Of a DNA stretch of 15,370 nt, positions 6,170-13,485 are shown in pieces (the stretch's first letter is position 1; each line of letters starts with the position of its first letter). The DNA is from an uncultured Ktedonobacteraceae bacterium (GTDB taxonomy: Bacteria; Chloroflexota; Ktedonobacteria; Ktedonobacterales; Ktedonobacteraceae). The translations under genes were made by a program, and so were the position numbers. The stretch is from assembly GCA_955652655.1 (NCBI GenBank), contig CATPCK010000908.1:1-15370 (forward strand), in the 5' to 3' direction. The notes under the pieces were generated by a model. It was not told where the DNA came from, ran no database searches, and saw only the letters and a program-made list of their open reading frames with translations.

Positions 6170-7741
6170 TCAAGTAGAAACGGTGGTTGGAGATAGCGCA
6201 ACGTGGGCGATCCAGATGATGGGCACAGGAAGGATTTCCCAGATAGATAGTACAGGCAGTTGGGGAAACTCTTTCTCTATGTGCTTTCTGAAGCGCTTTC
6301 TGATAGAACTATCGGTGAGGATAATCGGGTTTTCAATCTCAGGTGGCAAAGACTCAAGCGCATCATGAATAGCCCACATCAACTGGTCATATTCTTCGTC
6401 ACTCAATGGCTGCGTATCGACGCTTCTCATCCGTTCTATAAGAGCGGGATCGAGCCTGAATGCGGGGAGAGCATACCCTCCCTGTGGCATAGGCTGTAAA
6501 TATATATTCGTGATAGGCAATCTGAAAACGATGCGGGCGCAATCCGCGTAATCGTCGATGCCTAATTCTTCTATTGACCTGATAGCGTTGCCCTCGGCCA
6601 CAGGGTAGAAAATGGCGGTCGAAGGCAAGAAAGAGAGGCGTTTCATGGTATCAATATGCACGATACCGTTGAATCCAGCCAAACCTTCCAGGATGGTGCG
6701 TACATCTTTGATAGAAATACCCTCGTCTACAACGCTTCTGAGGATACTCGTCAACTGTTGTTCATCAAACAGCGCCAGCGTCGTCTGCACCAGCAGAGCA
6801 AAGGTTTTGCGTAATACGTTGAGATAGTACTTGACTGTGTCTGTTACTAAAAATGCTCCCACGTTGCGGCTGGCGAAAGCTTGCAGTGTTTCCTCAAACG
6901 CGCTGTCTACAGTATCCAGCCCGTCGAAAACGCGCAGGGGTGGGAGACGCACATCGTTCAGGCGTAGTCGTAGTTCTTGATTTTCCAATGACGTGTCTTC
7001 GCCAATAGTGACCTGCGGTAAGATTACTCCCAGATCGCGAAAAATGTTGTCGCGCACGCGATCACACAGCGGTTGTAGTGTCCCGGACGCCAGGGACTCC
7101 AGCCGCTGTGTCTCCTGCGCTCCGGCCAGCGTGTTGAAGCGGTCTTTGCTAAAGTACGCTGCCAGCGCGATAGTCTCCCAAACGGCGACGATCTCTTCAA
7201 ACAGAGACTCAATGCTGCCGTGAACGTATAATTTTTTCGCGGCGGTCATAAAATTTTCTCTGACGTGCTGCATCCCGAAGCCGCGTTGGACGAGCAGTGT
7301 GCAAAGGCGCTGTAATTCTGGCGCGGAAAGGACGGTTTGCCGTTCTTCGCCCTGGTCAGCTAGCCATTGCTGGCAAAGCTTTTCGCAGAGCGGAAGCGTA
7401 ATGAAGAGTTCGCGATTCTCATATATTACGTGTGCCAGCAGCAGTGCAAAATCGCCGGCGCTTACCGCCTGCGGCACGGTCGCGGGCAGTTGTGTTCTGC
7501 ACTGCTCACCCTGTATGCGTACCCGGTACGAATACAAACTGGATAGCTCCATATCTCCAGCGAGCCGTACCTCGAATGACAGACTCACCGGCAGTGATAG
7601 ATCTGTCATCAGGTCTTGCATGTATCTCGACAGGCGATCTTTTAAGCTCGTCGCTTCGTCGCCTGTGGTGAAACGTTCCAGAGAAGCATTGACTGCGATA
7701 AGAACACCGGCCTGTTCCAGGTGTTTAACGACCTCACTCAT
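6170..7741 (-). CDS. FHIPEP (FlhA/SctV cytoplasmic domain)-like soluble protein, tandem fold
   Basis: The 523-residue protein has no signal peptide and no transmembrane region. Residues 220-500 follow the order of the cytoplasmic domain of FlhA/SctV export-gate proteins: LCDRVRDNIFRDLGVILPQV (225-244), a short strand pair RLRLNDVRLP (258-267), the hallmark GISIKDVRTILEGLA (341-355), and a C-terminal NPIILTDSSIRKRFRK (471-486) followed by LPVLS (495-499). The N-terminal part seems to be a degenerate second copy: LKDRLSRYMQDLMTDLSLPV (33-52), YRVRIQG (72-78), then a helix with VIYENREL (105-112) and APELQRLCTLLVQRGF (140-155). The eight-helix membrane domain of real export gates is absent, so it cannot be the gate itself; FlhA cytoplasmic domains bind chaperones and partner proteins, so I infer a docking scaffold. 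Its ATG overlaps the stop of the preceding fragment (ATGAGTGA), which indicates translational coupling. It is the last gene of the operon. Confidence 0.7.
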   Translation of the reverse strand: MSEVVKHLEQAGVLIAVNASLERFTTGDEATSLKDRLSRYMQDLMTDLSLPVSLSFEVRLAGDMELSSLYSYRVRIQGEQCRTQLPATVPQAVSAGDFALLLAHVIYENRELFITLPLCEKLCQQWLADQGEERQTVLSAPELQRLCTLLVQRGFGMQHVRENFMTAAKKLYVHGSIESLFEEIVAVWETIALAAYFSKDRFNTLAGAQETQRLESLASGTLQPLCDRVRDNIFRDLGVILPQVTIGEDTSLENQELRLRLNDVRLPPLRVFDGLDTVDSAFEETLQAFASRNVGAFLVTDTVKYYLNVLRKTFALLVQTTLALFDEQQLTSILRSVVDEGISIKDVRTILEGLAGFNGIVHIDTMKRLSFLPSTAIFYPVAEGNAIRSIEELGIDDYADCARIVFRLPITNIYLQPMPQGGYALPAFRLDPALIERMRSVDTQPLSDEEYDQLMWAIHDALESLPPEIENPIILTDSSIRKRFRKHIEKEFPQLPVLSIWEILPVPIIWIAHVALSPTTVST

Positions 7742-7985
7742 GGCTTGCAGATTCCTTCTGGCTGCTATTTTCGATATTCACGGCTACTATTTCTGACTCA
7801 GCGTCGCTCGAGGCCCCGGCACCATCGACAACTACAGGCTGAGCTTCTTTTGTGTTGGCGATGTTTCGCTCAAGCCCAGGGAAGAGTTCCTGAACAGAAA
7901 GCACGGGAATCTTTGGGAACGAGGTCTCGATGATTTTCCGCACGAAGGGGCGCAATTCAGCCGTTTCGACGAGCAAAGCTGAATG
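7734..7985 (-). pseudogene. C-terminal fragment of a second FHIPEP-like protein
   Basis: A frame different from the TPR gene encodes ALLVETAELRPFVRKIIE, then FPKIPVLSVQELFPGL, then a polar tail rich in Glu, Ala and Ser ending at the TGA at 7736-7734. The first part is the last subdomain of FlhA-type proteins (compare LTxxxIRxxFRKxIExxFPxLPVLS in the next gene). The upstream 300 or more residues of such a protein are missing. At about 7976-7985 the TPR reading frame is joined to it one base out of register. The tail's stop overlaps the ATG of the downstream FHIPEP gene, so this was an intact, coupled gene before the loss. The only start in frame is a weak TTG at 7976. I infer a deletion fusing the TPR gene to the end of this gene; a frameshifted natural fusion is the alternative. 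Confidence 0.6.
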
Positions 7986-9106
7986 CGCCGGTACATCTCT
8001 TCCGCTCGATCATAGTTTCCCTGTTCCTGTGCCGAGCTCCCTATAAAGAGATACGCGCTGTTGCATATATCGTCCAGATCAACCGCCTTGAGGTACCAGG
8101 TATCAGCCTGTGGGTAGTTCTTATTTTGCTGGTATGTGTATCCCATTTCAATATAGTTGCTATACGTACTCAGCGGGTCTACGCGATTGGCTTTTTCAAG
8201 GAGCTCCTGCAAGGCATCCTTGTGCGTCTCAAACCATTCGGTCCGGCTATACAGGCGTAGAAGGCGGATATATGCTCCTGATTCGCCCTCATTCGTCTCG
8301 ATGCCCTTGCGATACCAGGTTTCAGCCTCTTCGAGCTTATTTTGCCGTTCGTAACAATCACCCATCAGCAAGTAGTTTCCTACCAGCGACGGGTCGAGTT
8401 CGATAGCCCCGGTGAGCGCGGTCTGCGCTTTATCAAAGCGTGCCTGTAGCAGCCAGTACAGGCCCCAGCCGCCCTTGACAACGCTCTCGCGGGCGGCGAG
8501 CGTAGCGGCGCGTTCCAGCAGTCCCTTTGCCTTGTCATATCTGTATAAGAAATAGAGCTGAATTTTAGCGGCGTCAACCAGGATATCTGTGCGGTCGTCT
8601 GGCAAGAGGATGTCCTGGCCGCCGAGGTACAGGTACGTGTCATACGCTTCCCCATAGTAGTCACGCAGGATATAGCGGATAGCCTGTTCCAGCTTGGCAG
8701 CCTGGGGACGATACTGCTCAGGAAATGGGAGGTCCGCGTCGCACAGCGATTTGCACAGCAACAGGCGCGATCTGGTAAAGGCCATCCCAAAAGTGGAAAG
8801 CCAGTCGCGCCATCCCTGCTCCGGCGAGCGTTGTAGAGAAGCGCGGAGGTGCTGCACCTCTTGTTCAGAAACATACTGCTCAAATTGCGCGCGCAAGTTT
8901 ACCAATGCCTGTTGGAGGGGTGTACCTTTAGCCTTCCCGATCTGGCGGTCAATGACGAGCCAGAGCGGAAAATACCCTTGTTCCGCCGTCATTGCGGTAT
9001 GAATTGACTCAAGCCTCCTGGCCGCCTCGCGCATATCGGCATCCGCCAGAGCGGCGGCGTAGTAGGCATCAGCCAGGAAGTGCGTGTATTCAGCGATCAT
9101 CGCCAT
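7832..9106 (-). CDS. TPR repeat protein with out-of-frame tail
   Basis: The product is soluble and almost entirely helical. The N-terminal ~200 residues (MAMIAEYTHFLADAYYAAAL onward) are not a family I recognise. Tetratricopeptide repeats follow at about 212-240 (RFDKAQTALTGAIELDPS), 243-272 (KLEEAETWYRKGIE), 315-345 (YPQADTWYLKAVDLDD) and 349-376 (YDRAEEMYRRIQL). TPRs bind partner proteins, so it is probably an adaptor in the CHAT/FHIPEP system. I start at 9106, 13 bases past the restored stop of the CHAT gene; a longer start at 9157 would lie inside that gene. From about residue 378 (below 7976) the sequence turns into Cys/Ser/Arg-rich non-family residues for 47 codons, because DNA for an FHIPEP C-terminus is being read in the wrong frame. 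The natural C-terminus is therefore probably lost. Confidence 0.7.
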   Translation of the reverse strand: MAMIAEYTHFLADAYYAAALADADMREAARRLESIHTAMTAEQGYFPLWLVIDRQIGKAKGTPLQQALVNLRAQFEQYVSEQEVQHLRASLQRSPEQGWRDWLSTFGMAFTRSRLLLCKSLCDADLPFPEQYRPQAAKLEQAIRYILRDYYGEAYDTYLYLGGQDILLPDDRTDILVDAAKIQLYFLYRYDKAKGLLERAATLAARESVVKGGWGLYWLLQARFDKAQTALTGAIELDPSLVGNYLLMGDCYERQNKLEEAETWYRKGIETNEGESGAYIRLLRLYSRTEWFETHKDALQELLEKANRVDPLSTYSNYIEMGYTYQQNKNYPQADTWYLKAVDLDDICNSAYLFIGSSAQEQGNYDRAEEMYRRIQLCSSKRLNCAPSCGKSSRPRSQRFPCFLFRNSSLGLSETSPTQKKLSL

Positions 9107-9119
9107 ACCTGTCTGCCTT

Positions 9120-10628
9120 CTATGGTCCGAGGTTTCCGGAGAGCGAACTCCGGCCATTGCTCTCGGACCCGACTTTTAATGTATCTCCTGTGGGAGGCTC
9201 TGGTGCTGCGCCCATATTGCTGCCTGCAAGACTGACTGCCGCATTGGCGAATGGCGATGGTGGCGCCGGTAATTGGACGCCTGGCACATCCGCCGTCCCT
9301 TTGCCAGCATCCGGGTCACGCTTCTCACAGCCGTCACAGAACCCTCCCCGAGGCATAAGGTTTTTGAGACCACGTCCAGGCAAAATGGACAAAATTTTAT
9401 TTTCCCTCCACACTTGACGCATATAGTTTTAGGATTAAAGATTGGTTTTCCGCAACACGGACATTGATACTGACTGCCTCTTTCAGTGTCGTCCTGTCTT
9501 TTCGCGATGATGATACCGTTGGCGGTTTGCAAAAAGACGACCGGGCTGCCGAACGCGCGGCTGCTGAAGAATTTTTTTCACTCAGGAACTTCTTCAGCTT
9601 GAGGCGGCCCGCCTGCACCGCCTCGTCGACCGGGTTTCCCTGGCTGAGAGAACGATAGAACGCATCGGCGAAGAGATTAGCCACCTCGTTCTCCACTTTA
9701 TATTGCATCGCCACCACTGCCGGGATGTACGAACGTACTAGCTTCAATGCTGTGCCTCTGAAGGCCTCATACGACGAGCTATAGGCTCCCTCGCAGGCAT
9801 CCAGGAATACGAGGCGAGGACGGGGAAATTCCCCTTGTGTAAGATTGGATGCGAAGGTATCATCAGTAATCCAGTCCGCTACTTCGTGATCTTTCTCATC
9901 TTCTAGCGCCAACCAACCTTGTTCATCCTCGAATTTTCCATGTCCGATAAAATGAATGACGTGTGGCCTAAATTCTCGCAACTTGCTCTCTAATTCACCC
10001 CTTGTTGGGTCATACAATGAGCCAACGTTAACTGCCTGCGACTCGAGCTGCCCGATAGTACTCAAGGTTTTCGTCTCGTCAATGGTTCCCAGTTCCAGCC
10101 CATCCTCTTTCTCGCTTGAGTCGTATACTGGCTTTGACACAACAACCAGAATATTGAGAGATTCCTGATCAGCCGTGAGCTTGCTGAAGAGATCGCTGCA
10201 CGGCACATGACGGGTGAGGATAGCCGGTTGTTGTCGGCCAGAAAACTTTGTCCTTCCGGGTAGTAGATGTATTCCCAGGGAAGAATTGCTAGGTCTGACG
10301 CAGCTTCCTTGAACTCAAGGATGATACGCAAACGTGTCGTACTGCTGTCTTCTCTCTTCTCATTCTTGTCAAAATCATCTTTGAAGACGCTGCTGATGTT
10401 CGCGTCGAACAGCAGTTTGTACAGGTAAGATCCCAGCACCTTGAGTTCATCCAGGCCCTTAATGTGTCCTTCGGCCAGGCAGCGATGAAAAAACTTGATA
10501 GTATCGACTATCAACGTATCCTGCGCTATCGTGCCTTGATACGTCTTTGGCAATTTTCCTGGCGCTATTCGAGCAACGATGACAGTGTTCTTATTTTCGA
10601 TGTTCATGTAGAACTCTTCGTAGTCCAT
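9120..10628 (-). pseudogene. CHAT caspase-like protease with C-terminal zinc ribbons, three frameshifts
   Basis: Joined across three breaks the gene would encode about 500 residues. Piece 1 (10628 to about 10217) is an N-terminal region ending in LAILPWEYIYYPEG and FLADNNRLS. Piece 2 (about 10216 to 9575) holds the CHAT core, with the catalytic histidine in HFIGHGKFED (codon 9942-9940) and the catalytic cysteine in VFLDACEGAYS (codon 9795-9793). Piece 3 (about 9574 to 9380) gives AFGSPVVFLQTANG, the usual CHAT end, then cysteine pairs CPCC, CVKC and CPFC. Piece 4 (about 9379 to 9120) adds CDGC and a Pro/Gly/Ala-rich tail. The four cysteine pairs suggest two zinc ribbons. Each break looks like the loss of one base (near 10212-10222, in the A7 run at 9572-9578, and near 9377-9383). 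CHAT proteins are clan CD cysteine peptidases related to caspases and separase. An ATG at 10607 with GAAGAG upstream may be the true start. It lies between gene A (47-base gap) and the TPR gene (13-base gap). Confidence 0.8.
9572..9578 (-). other. A7 run at a frame change in the CHAT gene
   Basis: On the coding strand, GAA-AAA-AAT must shift back by one base to reach the frame that completes the CHAT domain and enters the zinc ribbons. The run is a natural hotspot for a one-base deletion, for transcriptional slippage, or for a sequencing error. Confidence 0.5.
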
Positions 10629-10675
10629 GTATGCCCACTCCCGCTTGCAACTGCTATTACCGTCAAGCTCTCACA

Positions 10676-11758
10676 CTACAAATCGAGGATTTTGATTGTT
10701 TCTCGCAGCTTGCGATGCAACTCGTCGGGCGCCTGCTCAGACTCCGCGCCCCGTTGGGTCGTCGCAATCGCCTCTTCGTGTTTCCTTACCATTTCGTCGG
10801 TGTACTTTTTCTGCAATTTTTCCGACTGAGGTTCTGTTAAGTCCGGGCTAAGGATCAACCGCTGCTTCAGCATCGACATCGTGATCTGCGCGAGTTTATA
10901 ATCGCTCCGGTTGTTGCTACCAGCGTTGACTCTCATTTGTTGATAGAGGTCGTAGAACGGCATCTGAGCGATATCGTTGCGTTCCTTCGTCTGTACCATA
11001 CTATAGAGAATATAATCCGCCTCGCGGAATGGCTTTGCCCCCGCCCGGGTGGACCCTTTCAGCAGCCGCCGGTTACTGTCCACCCAGAACGCGTTCGGGT
11101 CAACGTCGGACTCAGGCTGGTTGATGAGCGCAAAATAGCGGGGTTCGAGGACATCATTGGCGTCTGGATCCATTCCCTGGCTCCAGCCGGCAACAGGAAT
11201 CGTGCCGGTCAAACCGAGCAGCGACTCGACACCATCCAGCACGACGCCCGCGACTTTGAGGTAGATAGAGAGGCTGGTAGAGAAATCCAGGACACTCGCG
11301 ACGTTTTCGGTAAACTGCAACAATTGCCGGGCGTAATCCTTCTCGCTGACTTTATACAGAAAGACGGAGAGGTTGATAGAGCCGCCCCGGTATGGGTGCA
11401 GCCCTGCTACTTTCGTATTAGAGAAGACGGTGCCTCCTGGTATCGGCATTTTGTATTTTTCCAGCATCGATGGGCCGACAACGAACGGAACCTCTGTCTT
11501 GCTATTAGCGCCGAATCCATAATTGAACTGTGAAACAACGAAGACCATCGGGTGATAGTCAACGAACCATTTCCGGCCGGCTGCCAGGAACATTTCATTG
11601 ATACGTACCTGGAAATAATGCTCATTGGACACAAATGCTTCTACCTGAGTGCCATCATCGACATGGCTGTGAGAGATGATGAGCCTGCCGGGTAAATTCG
11701 TCTGACCCACAGCAATGCCTTGCAAAATAGCCTGCACACGTTCAGAAAACGATGCCAT
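10676..11758 (-). CDS. Unrecognised 360-residue protein, first gene of the CHAT/TPR/FHIPEP operon
   Basis: I do not recognise a family. The start at 11758 is chosen because AGAGGAGAA lies just upstream; an ATG 31 codons earlier has no such site. The first ~130 residues look like an alpha/beta fold with several strands (GRLIISHS at 24-31, KWFVDYHPMVFVVSQFNYGF at 63-82, SINLSVFLYKV at 127-137). A helical segment follows (about 138-185), including a moderately hydrophobic stretch near 163-182 that is not long enough to be a clear membrane helix. Then come a linker with many Asp/Pro residues (195-225) and a C-terminal region (about 285-360) rich in Lys, Glu and Gln that could form a coiled coil. 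There is no signal peptide, nucleotide-binding loop or protease motif. Being first in the operon and next to a CHAT protease, it could be the sensor, substrate or effector. That is inference from position only. Confidence 0.65.
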   Translation of the reverse strand: MASFSERVQAILQGIAVGQTNLPGRLIISHSHVDDGTQVEAFVSNEHYFQVRINEMFLAAGRKWFVDYHPMVFVVSQFNYGFGANSKTEVPFVVGPSMLEKYKMPIPGGTVFSNTKVAGLHPYRGGSINLSVFLYKVSEKDYARQLLQFTENVASVLDFSTSLSIYLKVAGVVLDGVESLLGLTGTIPVAGWSQGMDPDANDVLEPRYFALINQPESDVDPNAFWVDSNRRLLKGSTRAGAKPFREADYILYSMVQTKERNDIAQMPFYDLYQQMRVNAGSNNRSDYKLAQITMSMLKQRLILSPDLTEPQSEKLQKKYTDEMVRKHEEAIATTQRGAESEQAPDELHRKLRETIKILDL

Positions 11759-11820
11759 AATGTTCTCCTCTTCACAATATGTAGAGCGAATTGTGTAAGC
11801 TAGACACGTGGAAATATTGT

Positions 11821-11860
11821 GTACAAATGAGTATAGCCATTGTACTTTCAATCAAGTCAA
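11821..11860 (-). promoter_or_regulatory. Promoter with inverted repeat around the -10, upstream of the CHAT operon
   Basis: On the minus strand TTGACT (11860-11855) and TATACT (11835-11830) are separated by 19 bases, a long but usable spacing. GTACAAATG (11821-11829) and CATTGTAC (11838-11845) form an imperfect inverted repeat that brackets the -10 box, as an operator for a repressor would. The start would be near 11823, about 65 bases before the ATG of gene A. Confidence 0.45.
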
Positions 11861-11898
11861 GTCGAACCCTCTATGTCTGCACATTTGGAGATCATGCC

Positions 11899-11969
11899 TG
11901 TCACCCTGAGCGCAGCGAAGGGTCTGGCTCGACGAACGGAGAGATCCTGAGCGCAGCGAAGGATGACAG
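11899..11969. repeat. REP-like element with duplicated CCTGAGCGCAGCGAAGG
   Basis: The 17-base unit CCTGAGCGCAGCGAAGG occurs at 11905-11921 and again at 11946-11962. The block starts TGTCACCC and ends GGATGACA, which are near-complementary ends. Very similar 'CCTGAGCG-AGCGAAGGATC' repeats are scattered through many bacterial genomes as short non-coding interspersed elements. It lies in the intergenic region between the two divergent operons. Confidence 0.55.
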
Positions 11970-12152
11970 CCAGGACACCGCTCACGTCCTCTCACGGGAA
12001 GTCTTCTCTCCAAACGTCTGCTCTATGTAAGTTTGGACCTGACAGAAACCGGTACCCGGGTTACTCTCTCAATGAGAAACCGATACCCCGACCTGGCGAT
12101 GGGCGGTGGCTTCCCGGTAGCCTTCTGCGGCGGCCCGAAAGCCTCTACTGCT

Positions 12153-12263
12153 TTCAGGTTCAGCCAGAGGGAAGCCGCTCCAATATACCAGTAGATTGGC
12201 AGCAATGAAGCTGATCGGCGCGAGCACGCGACCGCCTTTGAGCACAGGCAGAGCACCGATCAA
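12153..12263 (-). pseudogene. Possible amino-acid permease (APC family) fragment
   Basis: The minus-strand frame reads GALPVLKGGRVLAP and then ISFIAANLLVYWSGFP. The second part looks like a late membrane helix of APC-superfamily permeases ('LAPxxFxxANLxVYWxGW'). Only about 35 residues are recognisable and both flanks are lost. The rest of the 11970-12383 gap shows no gene I can support. Confidence 0.35.
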
Positions 12264-12383
12264 TTCCTTCTCACGACAAAACTATCTGTTCCAGATAGCC
12301 GTTCTGATCTCGTTACCCTATCTTTAAGGGGTTGAGAGATACTCTCATGTATTTGTATAACTACTCGCGTGACTCTAGAAGGA

Positions 12384-12412
12384 TTGACGCTCACACTTTT
12401 CTCTGGTACTAT
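12384..12412 (+). promoter_or_regulatory. Sigma-70-type promoter, TTGACG-N17-TACTAT
   Basis: TTGACG (12384-12389) and TACTAT (12407-12412) are exactly 17 bases apart. Transcription would start near 12419 and give a leader of about 44 bases to the regulator ATG at 12463. It should drive the whole regulator-methyltransferase-methyltransferase operon. Confidence 0.65.
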
Positions 12413-12462
12413 ACCCCTGTGAAACCTCTTAAGTACGTTTCTGTAGCAGCAGAGGTGTAAAG

Positions 12463-13452
12463 ATGCCAGAATCATCCTCTTGGCGCGGCTTGTTGAGGGA
12501 CATCGTCAGTAATCACGTCGAGCGAGAGCGTATCGCCAATGAGATAGGCATTCGATCTATCACGCTGACTCGTTGGGCCAACGGTGAGTCGAATCCGCGT
12601 CCAAACAACGTACGTCAATTGCTGCATGCACTGCCTAAACAGCAGCGAGACCTGCTCACCGAATTGCTGGAGGAAGAGCATGTTGATCTCACCGATCCAT
12701 CAATCAGTGATCAACCCGATGAGGTCGAGTATGCATTCATCAGGCAGGTTTTCGAGACACGGGCTACAACCCCCGCTAACCTGCTCTTCTGGTCACTTTC
12801 CCGCAGGGTAATGCAACAGGCACTGCGGCGGCTCGATCCCGAACGGGTAGGTATGTCGATCACGCTGGTGCAATGCATGCCTCCATCCAGCGATGGCAAG
12901 ATTCATAGCTTGCGTGAGAGCATGGGCCTGGGCACTCCACCCTGGCCAGGCGACCTGGAGCAACAGGCCATGTTCCTGGGAGCCGAGTCCCTGGCTGGAC
13001 ATGTAGTTACGAACAGTCGCCCTGAGACAATAAATGATCTCAGGGTCGATAATAGTCTTCTCCCTGCTTATCAAACAGAGTATGAAGTGAGTGCGACGGC
13101 ACATCCTATCCTGTATACCAATCATGTTGCAGGATGCCTGCTGGTCTCCAGCACACAGCCCAACTATTTTCTCTCGCAGGCCCGTCTTTCGCTTATCCTC
13201 GACTTCACGCAGTTGATTGGCCTGGCATTTACGCCAGAGCAGTTTTATCCATCGGACAGCATTGAGCTGCGGTTAATGTCTTCACTTAAGGTGCAGCGAG
13301 ATCTTTTCACTACATTTCAGCAGCGCATCATCACGCTGATGAAAGAGTCGTTCAACGCATCACGTACACTCACGCGTTTTGAGGCAGAACAGGCTGTTTG
13401 GAAGCAGTTCGAGGAGGAACTTATTCACACACAGCACTCTAGCCAGGCTTAA
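12463..13452 (+). CDS. Helix-turn-helix regulator with GAF-like sensor region
   Basis: The 329-residue protein has an N-terminal DNA-binding helix-turn-helix of the XRE-like type (about 8-62), with RIANEIGIRSITLTRWANGES (23-43) as turn and recognition helix. An acidic linker follows (about 68-92), then a GAF-like sensing domain (about 95-260) whose end has the typical strand HVAGCLLVSSTQPNYF, and a C-terminal helical region. GAF domains bind small ligands or chromophores; the ligand is unknown here. AGAGGTG lies about eight bases before the ATG. The gene leads an operon with two methyltransferases (33 and 37 bases between genes) and diverges from the CHAT operon across a 700-base region. It most likely controls its own operon; control of the CHAT operon is possible but unsupported. 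I see no frame damage. Confidence 0.75.
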   Translation: MPESSSWRGLLRDIVSNHVERERIANEIGIRSITLTRWANGESNPRPNNVRQLLHALPKQQRDLLTELLEEEHVDLTDPSISDQPDEVEYAFIRQVFETRATTPANLLFWSLSRRVMQQALRRLDPERVGMSITLVQCMPPSSDGKIHSLRESMGLGTPPWPGDLEQQAMFLGAESLAGHVVTNSRPETINDLRVDNSLLPAYQTEYEVSATAHPILYTNHVAGCLLVSSTQPNYFLSQARLSLILDFTQLIGLAFTPEQFYPSDSIELRLMSSLKVQRDLFTTFQQRIITLMKESFNASRTLTRFEAEQAVWKQFEEELIHTQHSSQA

Positions 13453-13485
13453 GCAGGCTAGATAGAACATAAGAGGAGACCCGGT

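Noticed and set aside
6170..9106. Type III secretion or flagellar export locus
   Set aside because: The FHIPEP-like proteins lack the membrane domain, and no other export gene is present.
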